Source: Siphonodentalium dalli (Eukaryota > Mollusca > Scaphopoda > Gadilida > Siphonodentaliidae). From it: 64,000 bases of DNA. The stretch is from the NCBI GenBank assembly GCA_032622095.1, contig CP136066.1:199598978-199662977 (forward strand). Reading direction: 5' to 3'. The position numbers and the translations under genes are program-made. The notes beneath the pieces were generated by a model. That model saw only the letters and a program-made list of their open reading frames with translations, made no database searches and was not told the origin of the DNA. Of this stretch, positions 46,780 through 56,162 are shown in pieces; the first letter of the stretch is position 1; each line of letters starts with the position of its first letter.

Positions 46780-47932
46780 TACAGTAATGCTCTAAGTTAT
46801 CGACTTCTTAACCACAGCAGAATTATGGGTAACTTTTCAGGATATAGTCGGAAATATGGCTTGTTGCCATTCATCGGAAAGCTCTCGATGAATGGCAACA
46901 AGTTAAACATTTTCTCCCGAGCAAGGCTCTCAAAACATTATACTTCGCCTTAATTCAAAGCCACTTAGTTTATGGCATCCAAATATGGGGACATGTACCA
47001 GCAGTGAAGACACTATATTTATTACAAAAACGAGCCATGAGAATTATATGTAACAACAAATATAGAAGTCACACCGATCCTCTTTTCAAACAAGAAAACA
47101 TTTTAAAAATAGATGATTTACATAAATTACATGCATCCATTTTCATGCATGATTGGTACTACGATCGCTTACCAGTGTCTTTTTCTGGTATGTATGACAA
47201 GAGAGCAGAACCAAAAAGACGACAACCTAATCATATAGTACAAACAAAATTCAGGACCATCTCTTTTTCTAAAGTTCTCCCATACCATTCATTCCCCTTT
47301 ATGTGGAATTCCCTCGAAAGTAAATATACCTCTAAACAATCAAGACATGTGTTCCGAAAACGTTTGAAAACGGATATCATTAATACCTATCCAGCTAGCG
47401 TGCGATGCAAAAACCGAAGATGCCCTGATTGCACAAACGATACATAATTTTCTGATAACAAAAAAACAAAACAAAAAACAAAAAAACATTCCCAAAACCT
47501 CACTCACATTATTCCTACTCGGTTCCACTCACACATGAATATTCATAGTATTCATTCTTTATATCGACCAAGTAGGTGGCCATACATATGAACCACTTTT
47601 CGTGCCATCGCCCTAACAACGCCTATATATATATAAAAAAAAACAGTCTGCACACGATAAACGTAACCTAAAAACAATCAAATTAATTCGGCCATCTTCA
47701 TCATATAATCTCACCACATCCAGGGGTGATAGGAAGACAGTCAGTCATGACTATATCACCCCTAGCAATATACATGTATAGTCTATCAATATTATATTTA
47801 TTTGTAATTGTACTTTCCATGTGTGTATATTGTAAATAAAATTATCCTATCCTATCCTATCCGACTAAATCCTGAAAAGTTACCCATAATTATGCTGTGG
47901 TTAAGAAGTCGATTACTTAGAGCATTACTGTA
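46780..47932. mobile_element. Mariner-like hairpin MITE, family 5, interrupted by a LINE
   Basis: TA then CAGTAATGCTCTAAGTTATC at the left; GCATTACTG then TA at the right. The left arm runs to about 46902 and the right arm resumes at about 47861 (CCGACTAAATCCTGAAAAGT). Compared with the intact copy at 29566, about 12 bp of the loop and about 8 bp at the junction are missing. The gap is filled by the LINE fragment. Confidence 0.85.
46903..47860 (+). pseudogene. 5'-truncated LINE, C-terminal coding region and 3' tail
   Basis: An open frame from about 46905 to 47447 reads LKTLYFALIQSHLVYGIQIW, then TLYLLQKRAMRIICN, LFKQENILKIDDLHKLH, FPFMWNSLE and RHVFRKRLKTDI. This is the typical region after the reverse transcriptase in Jockey/CR1-group LINEs, ending in a Cys-containing tail (CKNRRCPDC). 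The frame is intact to its stop at 47447. The 3' UTR of about 400 bp includes AATAAA near 47835 and ends in a TATCC microsatellite tail (about four units), a common LINE 3' end. The front truncation fits incomplete reverse transcription. Stops or indels before 46903 cannot be judged. Confidence 0.85.
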
Positions 47933-47967
47933 CTTCATGTTTGAAATTACCATCTGAATATACTGTC

Positions 47968-48705
47968 TAAACACCTAACAAAAAAAAAGAAAGTTCCCCC
48001 TAATATATTCGGTAATATTTTATGAGATATTGGATGGATTTTGATGAAACTTTCCACAAATGAGTTGTGGTACCAAGGTAATCAATTGTGCTATTTACGG
48101 TGCTGTGAGGTGCGTGAGCACAAATTGAATGGAAGTGGGGCACTTCCAAAAGTTGCAAAAACACAGGTAGAGTGATCACAGACATTCAGCTGTGCATTGG
48201 TCCCCACTTCTCGCACATGCTTGGAACATCCTTATCTGTTGGTACATCAATGGCCTACATGGTGGGAAACATGGTTTACTGAAAAAAGGCTCCAAAGAGA
48301 CTGATTTCAATAACTCTGTGTTGTTCACATGTCATTCCAAATGAATATGTTTAGACTGAATGGCCTGGGCATTCACCAGGAACACTGTGTCCCGAAGATG
48401 ACACGCATGTTATCGTGGACTCACATTATCACTTTTAGACCACATTTACAGCCAACTTGTGTGAACAATGGAACAATGGAGTGACTGTCCACTCTATGTC
48501 AGTGTTTTGCAACTTTTTAAAAGCACCCCCCTTCGATTGGATGCATGCTCAGTCGGCCATAACACAACTCACATGGCGGTGCCTCACACAGGTTGTGTAT
48601 CAGATACCACTAAACATTTGCGTAACGTTTCGTCAAAATCCATCCAATATCTCATAAAATATTACCGAATATATAAGGGGGGACTTTCTTTTTTTTAGGT
48701 GTTTA
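47968..48705. mobile_element. MITE with ~85-bp terminal inverted repeats
   Basis: TAAACACCTAAC followed by an A-rich tract and GAAAGTTCCCCC face GGGGGGACTTTC, a T-rich tract and TTAGGTGTTTA. The arms go on through TATTCGGTAATATTTTATGA and GATATTGGATGGATTTTGA and their inverse. Inner segments (GTGAGGTGCGTGAG, AGTGATCACAGACAT) also pair loosely. Single copy. It ends 72 bp before the decayed exon copy at 48777. Confidence 0.85.
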
Positions 48706-48776
48706 TGAATAGTGTGTCACAACATCATACGTTCATCGATGCCTGCAACACATTACCCTGTTTATTGACATTTCAG

Positions 48777-48822
48777 ACGCAGTCCAGATGACCGCAAATT
48801 GTATGATCAGCAGTCAGATATG
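48777..48822 (+). pseudogene. Decayed duplicate of the 48878 exon
   Basis: After TGACATTTCAG the sequence ACGCAGTCCAGATGACCGCA (48777) aligns with CTGCAGTCCTGGTGACCGAA (48878). In the same phase it reads DAVQMTANCMISSQI and then a stop, against AAVLVTESCVNSSEC in the real exon. The acceptor is kept but the frame and Cys pattern are lost, so it is probably a dead exon copy about 100 bp upstream of its parent. Confidence 0.7.
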
Positions 48823-48877
48823 AGTGAAATAGATGTGCTGATATCGAACGGTACATTTTCTACTTTTGAAATTTTAG

Positions 48878-49018
48878 CTGCAGTCCTGGTGACCGAAAGT
48901 TGTGTAAACAGCAGTGAGTGCCCATCTAATGCAACATGCCGAGCAAACGGGTGCAACATGCAGTGTCAATGTAACGACAACCTTATATCCAACCCGGTAA
49001 AAACTAAGTGCGTCCCAG
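48878..49018 (+). CDS. Secreted Cys-rich/mucin-like protein, exon 2 (Cys-rich module)
   Basis: The 141-bp exon runs between TTTTGAAATTTTAG and CCCAG/GTGAGA, phase 1 at both ends. It encodes AVLVTESCVNSSECPSNATC and onward, with seven Cys spaced C-x5-C-x5-C-x4-C-x3-C-x-C and a last Cys near KCVPG. The closely set C-x-C pair and the spacing resemble EB-type or EGF-like Cys-rich modules found in invertebrate secreted proteins; no exact family is claimed. NSS and NAT are possible N-glycosylation sites. Spliced to the 40037 exon it directly follows the signal peptide. A 1-1 exon can be skipped or duplicated without breaking the frame, which fits the dead copy 100 bp upstream. Confidence 0.8.
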
Positions 49019-50330
49019 GTGAGAAATAGTTATATAGTGGAGCACACAATGATGATGATGCTGTAGCCGAATAAGATAACGTTGACTGTAACTATGACGA
49101 CGAAGATGATGATGATGCAGATGATGATGGTGATGGTGGTATATACATGTAGTAATGGTGATGTCGATGCTAATGCATATTATGAATTTGATATAGCGAC
49201 ACTATACTTACTTGTAATAACATGGAACCAATACGTTGAACGTCAACCAGAGGATCGATTGTGGTGTAATGACGACACATAGATATGGATACCAATCTTT
49301 AATGTATGATGTAGAAGCTAATACACAAACAAGGTATACAAACGAAGTCGCGGAATCAATGTATACTAACTAAGTCGCGGAATGAAGGACCCGAATGATA
49401 GGTGATGCCCGGATAGGTATAGGAACCTCAAGATGAAATGAGTCAAGTTAAAGCATGATGTATCGGAGTGTAGCTGTTCATTGTATACTATTTAGGATGA
49501 ATATTAGATGAGGTATTTGGTAATACACATCGGCATTGGCTCTGCCATTATGGTAATTCCCTATGACCATATTTGGGGGATGGACTTCATTGTGTGCGGG
49601 TCTGGGTTGTGATTAAGATGTGTGAGGTTTCTGTAAGGAACCGAGCACTGACATTTGAGTTTGGGTCTATACTATACAATTAGTGCTATACTAATATAAT
49701 AGGTAGTTATAATGGGTAGTTATGTTGTGGTCGTGTTATTTGGTATGGTATAGTTATGTAACACGACGTGTAATCTGTACATGCATGCATCATGTCCCAT
49801 AGCTGCCCTATTTATATAGTGTACATTATCTCCATTTTATTTTTCAATATCCATTTATCTATATCTATATTTGCGAATGTCTCTGTCCGTGTTCTATAGC
49901 AATTCACGGGTGGTATCTAGATTACACCAAAGGGGTCTAACAGGGGTAACTTATTACCAGGCAGATACTTGTGCGGCGTTCGAGTCAGTGTGCACGGAAG
50001 GGGAGAGGGGCACCAAACATTGATACACATATTTTTAGCGCCGATTTCCACAAAATTGGTACACATTCTTCTCTATGATACAATAAATCTAATCGAGTGA
50101 TTTAAAGACGCCATATTGGTGATTGATAATAATTTGTGTGGTCACCGATTGCCACCAAACTTAAACTTAATCATCCCAATGCTATCAAGGAGTCTATATG
50201 TGTGATTTAAGGCTGTCAAAAGTTGCGTCATTCGAGTCAGGTGTGCACTGAATGAGAGAGGGGTACCAAAATTGATACAAATAAATATATAAATTAGTAT
50301 GAAACTTCTTTGCGATAAGTCATACCAGCA
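49019..50330. other. Intron DNA; GAT microsatellite; decayed repeat
   Basis: 49098-49140 is an imperfect GATGATGATG/GGTGATGGTG microsatellite. 50000-50290 holds two loosely similar units (GAGAGGGGCACCAAACATTGA against GAGAGGGGTACCAAAATTGA). No exon is recognised. Confidence 0.5.
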
Positions 50331-51335
50331 TAATTTATTCCACTTACCAGTATAATACATATATATCCTCATACATCTAATTTATTCCACTTACCAGTAT
50401 AATACATATATATATATATCCTCATACATCATTATACATCCACTTACCAGTATAATACATATATATCCTCATACATCTAATTTATTCCACTTACCAGTAT
50501 ATTACATATATATCCTCATACATCTAATTTATTCCACTTACCAGTATATTACATATATATCCTCATACATCTAATTTATTCCACTTACCAGTATAATACA
50601 TATATATATCCTCATACATCCTTATACATCCACTTACCAGTATAATACATATATATCCTCATACATCCTTATACATCCACTTACCAGTATAATACATATA
50701 TATCCTCATACATCCTTATACATCCACTTACCAGTATAATACATATATATCCTCATACATCTAATTTATTCCACTTACCAGTATATTACATATATATCCT
50801 CATACATCTAATTTATTCCACGTACCAGTATAATACATATATATATCCTCATACATCCTTATACATCCACTTACCAGTATGATACATATATATCATCATA
50901 CATCCTTATACATCCACTTACCAGTATAATGCATATATATCCTCATACATCTAATTTAGTCCACTTACCAGTATAATACATATATATCCTCATACATCCT
51001 TATACATTCACTTACCAGTATAATACATATATATCCTCATACATCTAATTTATTCCACTTACCAGTATAATACATATATATCCTCATACATCTAATTTAT
51101 TCCACTTACCAGTATAATACATATATATCCTCATACATCTAATTTATTCCACTTACCAGTATATTACATATATATCCTCATACATCTAATTTATTCCACT
51201 TACCAGTATAATACATATATATATCCTCATACACCCTTATACATCCACTTACCAGTATAATACATACATATCCTCATACATCCTTATACAACCACTTACC
51301 AGTATAATACATATATATCCTCATACATCTAATTT
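50331..51335 (+). repeat. ~46-bp AT-rich minisatellite, about 21 units
   Basis: CCACTTACCAGTATAATACA followed by TATATATCCTCATACATC alternates between two linkers, TAATTTATT and CTTATACAT. There is small TA-number variation between units. Not coding. It ends at a CGTGCTCGATAG stretch before the next MITE. Confidence 0.9.
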
Positions 51336-51382
51336 CGGCTACGTGCTCGATAGTCAGAAAAACAAACTTGGAATACCATTAC

Positions 51383-51813
51383 TTAACCCTTTACCCAACA
51401 GAACGGCCCTGTACCAATGCATTCTCTTATATATGCGAGTCGACCATAGGTCACCTCGCATATATAAGAGAATGCATTGGCTTAACACATATTAAAAATG
51501 ATAAAATTGTCAAAAAACGTAGAAAAATATTATAATTTTTTTTTTAAACTTAAGAAAACATTCTAAAATTGTTAAAGAATGTAAGAAAAAATAGTAAGTG
51601 TTAATGCATTCTCTTATATATGCGAGGTGACCTATGGTCGACTCGCATATATAAGATAATGCATTGGCACAGGGCATAACTGTAACCATGTCGTCAATGA
51701 ACCTGTTCCAATGATATCCATTTGTATGGTGTTATTGAGACAGACCGAAGATATTTTAGGCTGTTGAAGCTTTATTTGGGCGTTTTTGGCCGTTTTGTTG
51801 GGTAAAGGGTTAA
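51383..51813. mobile_element. piggyBac-like MITE with two hairpins, family 3, copy 3
   Basis: Ends TTAACCCTTTACCCAACA and TGTTGGGTAAAGGGTTAA. Hairpins at 51416-51482 and 51603-51668. Same orientation as the 38070 copy. It shares its right TTAA with the next element. Confidence 0.9.
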
Positions 51814-51985
51814 CCCTTTCAAGATCCTGTGCCAGACAGTATCTTATATATGCGAGTCTCCCATATGGAACCTTGCATATGTACATGTACAAGAGCATGC
51901 ACTGGCTTACAATGTGTTGTATCTATGCGAGGCTCCATATGGGATACTTGCATTTATAAGAGAATGCATTGGCACAAGGTTTTCG
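51810..51985. mobile_element. Degenerate family 3b-type hairpin MITE
   Basis: TTAACCCTTTCAAGATCCTG then two decayed hairpins (TATCTTATATATGCGAGTCT with GCATATGTACATG, and TATGCGAGGCTCCATATGGG). The right TTAA end is not found. Confidence 0.6.
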
Positions 51986-52349
51986 CAAACGTTCAGGAAG
52001 CTCTAGTTGTGGAAGTGTTAACAAGAACTCCGTCATCTCAAGGCTGCGCACAACCGAAGGCGACGATGTGATACTACTCTCATACACTTTTTAATGAAAT
52101 ATTTGTGTTGTGACGTCATACTACATGGAAAGCCGTATAGTGTTTGTTATCGAACGTGCATGCAGTTCAATAAAAAGGCCTGCATAACCTTCACATAAAT
52201 TAATAGAAACAATATCTTATAAGCCACGAGTGATTTCTGATTCGTTACTAAACTTACACTGGTTGAAACATTTGGTGGCGCAGCTGGTTCCAAGCCGACA
52301 AGCGCGGATTCGTGATCCACGCTAAGGGAGGATACTCAGATTGATGTAT
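51986..52349. other. No gene seen
   Basis: Intron DNA of the mucin-like gene by position. Confidence 0.4.
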
Positions 52350-52739
52350 CTGGGCAAAAGTGTTCGCGCTGGACCGAAATATTTTTGTGGCCAAAAGTTT
52401 AGCCAAATGAAAATGTTATTAGCCAAATGAAAAAAACAAATGTTTTTGTGCCAAATTAATTCCTCATTTTCTGGGCGGTTCACAATTAATGACTAACATA
52501 TTTGTTTTAAACTTTATTTGTTACTCAGAATAAAAACATAATTTAAACAACACAAACACAACTTTAAACACAATATTATACGAATATAGGTATCACACAG
52601 GCATATCAATTCATAAAACATGAAACTAAAATTCGATATAATTATAATCACACAAATCCGCTAAACCAATTGTAATAACTCTATGTCGATGACATCATTG
52701 GCTAATTTGGCTACCGACAGCGCGAACCCTGGTGGGCAA
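52350..52739. mobile_element. hAT-like MITE with 8-bp target duplication
   Basis: The left end GTTCGCGCTG (mutated first bases) and the right end CAGCGCGAACCCTG form the terminal repeat CAGGGTTCGCGCTG. It is flanked by CTGGGCAA on the left and GTGGGCAA on the right, a 7-of-8 match for an 8-bp duplication, as expected for hAT. The interior has repeated TTAGCCAAATGA words and no ORF. Confidence 0.8.
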
Positions 52740-52884
52740 ACTTGTTATTGATTTCCGGGGGTCTGTGGAATATACGCTCAATTGAGAGATTTCCCGGCGA
52801 ACTTTACCCTATGTGTGGTCTTTCCGCTACACGTAAAAGTAATAGCAACGTGGTGATATTTGCTAGTAGCTGAAACGACGGGAA

Positions 52885-53660
52885 CACCCCAAATTAACCA
52901 ACCAACTACTATGTATATTTAACACGAAGACAATTTAACACGAGTTCAACCCCTAATTAACCAACCAACTACAGTACCAGTCAAAATAAGTGGTATTAAG
53001 CGCGCTATGTTCGCGCTCAATATCGCAATAATATTTCAAGTGGAAACGCTTATAAGCAATATAATTGCAATATTATGCGCTTAATTTCGCAATATTTCGC
53101 GCTTAATATTGCGACATCCTTCTCTCAAAATTGTGACATTTGAAGCAAATTAATGCTTCTATATTGTTTATTGCATACATAGAGACAATGTTTTAGATTT
53201 GTATATAATTATAGTTGTAGACGATATATGTACACTATATATACACTTATATAACAATATCATGTCTATATGAAATTTTGCGCGCTTAATATCGCAATAT
53301 TTTCGCTGAATATCGCAATAATAAGCGCCACAGTGTTTTTTTATTGCGCTATAATCGCCCCTTTTTCGAAATTAAGCGCGCTCAATATTGCAATAAATGG
53401 GCGCCTCAATATACCACTTCTTCTGACTGGTACTTTACGAGGCATATCTAATATGAAGACAATTTAACACGAGAAAACTCCAACTTAACCAACCAACTAC
53501 TAGGGATATCTAATACGGGGACAATTAAACACGAGAACACCCCAAATTAACCAACCAACTACATGTACGAGGCATATCTAATATGAAGACAATTTAAACG
53601 AGAAAACCCCAACTTAACTAACCAACTACGATGCATATCTAATATGAAGACAATTTAATG
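52885..53660 (+). repeat. ~65-bp tandem repeat, about five units, split by a MITE
   Basis: ATTAACCAACCAACTAC followed by TATCTAATATGAAGACAATT and AACACGAG recurs at about 52897, 52960, 53487, 53560 and 53627. The MITE at 52970-53437 sits inside. Confidence 0.85.
52970..53437. mobile_element. Tc1/mariner-like MITE with TA duplication
   Basis: TA, then CAGTACCAGTCAAAATAAGT at the left; ACTTCTTCTGACTGGTACTT, then TA at the right. The CAGT start and flanking TA fit Tc1/mariner. The interior is dominated by GCGCTCAATATCGCAATA-type words in both directions. It is inserted in the ~65-bp tandem repeat. Confidence 0.8.
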
Positions 53661-53937
53661 ATGAGGCGATAGGGAATTACAAATCGTTTTCAGTTTTCTG
53701 AACAGGAGTGAGGTAAAACGAATTGTTCTTTATTTTGACGATAAATATATATGAAGCAGAATAACAAATAGCGTTCTTTATTGCTCCGTTTATCTTTTCT
53801 TCCAGTGGACATATGTCCTATATATGACATACATAATTATACAAGAAAACCATAATCAGAAACGGTAACGCGCTCAATATCATATATTATATACCCATGA
53901 TTGTAATTATAGAATCTTTTTCATTTCTGTTATATGT
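53661..53937. other. Paired-box segment without a recognised host element
   Basis: AATTGTTCTTTATTTT at 53731 and AGCGTTCTTTATTGC at 53769 with TATATGAAG between resemble the paired boxes of families 1 and 2, but neither family is otherwise visible. Confidence 0.4.
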
Positions 53938-54897
53938 GATTGGCTGCGGACACACGTACCACAGTTTCGATGGCATAGTAGGTGTGACAATTAATTATGG
54001 TGGAGTTTGGTGACAATTGGCTAACATAATTTATATGTCATAGGAAGTCATGTCGCCCACCGCATATTCACACAGTGAGTCGACTGACCAATTAACCCAT
54101 TGCGTTTCACCGAGGTTGATCTCTACTCATTACGTTTAGCCACATTGTATTCTCTACGATACCTAAAATTGCACGATCGATCGTCCATAATTGTGTTTGA
54201 ACCTATTCGCTCACATATCAAGTGGCATGTTTTTTATTGATATGAGCTGAATACATATTTATCTACTTATATTATTTTCACGCGTATTAAGTCAGTTCCC
54301 CAATTGCGTGTTTTATTTTGCGACGTTAAATTCTACGCATAATTAGGCTAACATCATGTGGACAGATGCAGCTGTATCGGAATTGTTGGAAGCCATGCAG
54401 ATAAGAGAAAGTACATGGAATAAACAAAGCGACTTATATACAAGGATCTAAACAAGAAAAAGCTGATCGATCGTATATGTGAACGCGACATAACACTTAT
54501 AACTGATCGCAATGTTTGACCCACTTGTATATATGCTGAGAAATTACACCGGTGATTTGTTTTTAGTAAGAACAATCATGACTGTTGACAGAAACAAGGT
54601 ATTCATTAAGTTATCAAGTGGACTTGTGTGTTATCATTAACATATAACATTGCGCGTTGAGTAAAGCTCAACAGCGACAAGACATTCGGTTAGATCAATC
54701 ATTGAGATGTCGATCTCGACGCTGATAGAGCTTGGAAAAGACTCATTGTGTGAATGTGCGGCGGGCGACATGCCTCGATATGGCACAGAAATATGACGAC
54801 CAAGTGTCACCAATATTGCACCATAATTAATTGTCACACCTACTATGCCATCGAAACTGTGGTACGTGTGTCCGCAGCCAATGGCATAGCTTACCAC
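53938..54897. mobile_element. Inverted-repeat element, ~150-bp arms
   Basis: ATTGGCTGCGGACACACGTA, CCACAGTTTCGATGGCATAG and AGGTGTGACAATTAATTATG at the left are the inverse of 54822-54897. The outer-to-inner match reaches GTCATGTCGCCCACCGCA / TGCGGCGGGCGACATG at 54048 and 54758. The spacer of about 650 bp has no ORF I trust. The 134-codon - frame at 54637-55041 lies across the right arm and looks spurious. Confidence 0.75.
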
Positions 54898-55305
54898 AAA
54901 CCAAAAATCAACATTATTGACATAATGTAAACGCCAAAAAACGAAATTGATATTCTCAACTACACCTTTTACCGGGCTCGTCCTCGGGGTCGCACTACAG
55001 CTCGGCCCCGGGGTCGCACTACAACTGTTAATGTGTCCCAATAATTAACATTATATAAATAGAACCCCCAGCGCATATATGACTGTGATGTATACGGTTT
55101 GTATGAAAGTATAACTACTGATTTATGCGATCACCTTGTTCGTCGGAACCGGATCAGATTGTGCCACATGCAAGCATTGCTGTGACTAATGCCATAGGTT
55201 CCAAACCACCACAAAAAGACTGTATAGATTGTGGTTTACTTAAAACGTTGTTATCGTATACTATATATTGAACCCTGTGACTTGTTAATGTTTTCTACAT
55301 TCCAG
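54898..55305. other. Intron DNA; small GC-rich duplication
   Basis: CTCGGGGTCGCACTACA occurs twice in tandem (about 54972-55022). Otherwise unremarkable up to the acceptor at 55305. Confidence 0.5.
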
Positions 55306-55638
55306 TACTGGCGAAAGGTGCCGCGTGTGATTATTACACTGATGCTGCGCTGGCTACTAACAGATGTGACGTATTTCTTGATTGTGACCAGGGAACTAGA
55401 ACATGTGTGTGTAGTATTCCCGATGGGTCGGGTAATTGTAAAGCTCCCGTTGGTAATGGTCAACTACCTGATGGGAGATGTACAGCGACATTTGATTGCG
55501 ATTTTGTTTTTTACAATGGGCTACAATGTAACAGCAACAAGTGTGTTTGCGACGTTGGCTCTGGCTACAGATTTGGATCTTCCATGGAACTCGCATCGAG
55601 TCGCTTATACTATTGTGTTGAGGACTCGTTTGATTTAG
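55306..55638 (+). CDS. Secreted Cys-rich/mucin-like protein, exon 3 (two Cys-rich modules)
   Basis: The 333-bp exon runs between TTTTCTACATTCCAG and TTTAG/GTGAGA, phase 1 at both ends. It encodes 110 full codons with 12 Cys: GAACDYYTDAALATNRCDVF, then LDCDQGTRTCVC, GNCKAP, and a second round GQLPDGRCTATFDCDF, LQCNSNKCVCDVGSGYRF, ending YYCVEDSFDL. Two similar halves each end in a C-x-C pair followed by an Asp/Gly stretch, as in EB-type modules, so an internal duplication is likely. The frame stays open past the donor to 55796, but that part overlaps a MITE (55691) and is best read as intron. The exon sits 6.3 kb after exon 2 and 1.9 kb before exon 4. Confidence 0.85.
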   Translation, partial: YWRKVPRVIITLMLRWLLTDVTYFLIVTRELEHVCVVFPMGRVIVKLPLVMVNYLMGDVQRHLIAILFFTMGYNVTATSVFATLALATDLDLPWNSHRVAYTIVLRTRLI

Positions 55639-55690
55639 GTGAGAACTGGACCAAGTATTCTAGGTCCACACCAGCGTGGGGTATCGTTTG

Positions 55691-56162
55691 GGTTGATGCT
55701 GTTTTTGGAACGAATCCCATCCCGTTATTCTCCTGTAACAGACCTTCATTGAAAACATTACAAGTACCATATTTACACGTGGATCCCGGAATGTAATTAA
55801 TCACCTGACATGTCAGTGATTAATCTGTCTTTAAAATTATATATCGTTAACCGGGATAGAAAAAGGTAAAGTGATGATACGATCATTTAATATATTGTTT
55901 ACATACTTTTCTGATAACACGATAAATCGAAGTTCTCTGGAAAACAAGGCTTCGCTTACTATAAATCTCGTTACCGTGACTTTTAGCGGACCTCTGATAT
56001 GCGCATGTTTGATCATGCTTGGGAAAGGCCGCCCTATATATCCATATAGGCAACGCGTTCATATGACGTAATGAAAAGGCATAAAAGCAAGATAAATTCC
56101 GCCCGTCTGTTATACATGTTGAAGAGTGATGCGACCGGATTCGGCCCAAAACAGCATCAACC
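55691..56162. mobile_element. MITE, family 14, copy 2
   Basis: GGTTGATGCTGTTTTTGGAA, then CGAATCCCATCCCG at the left; CCGGATTCGGCCCAAAACAG, then CATCAACC at the right. Ends match the element at 28904-29563, while the interiors differ. It starts 52 bp after the exon 3 donor. Confidence 0.75.

Noticed and set aside
54637-55041. 134-codon - strand ORF
   Set aside because: Lies across one arm of an inverted-repeat element. No recognisable domain or splice context.
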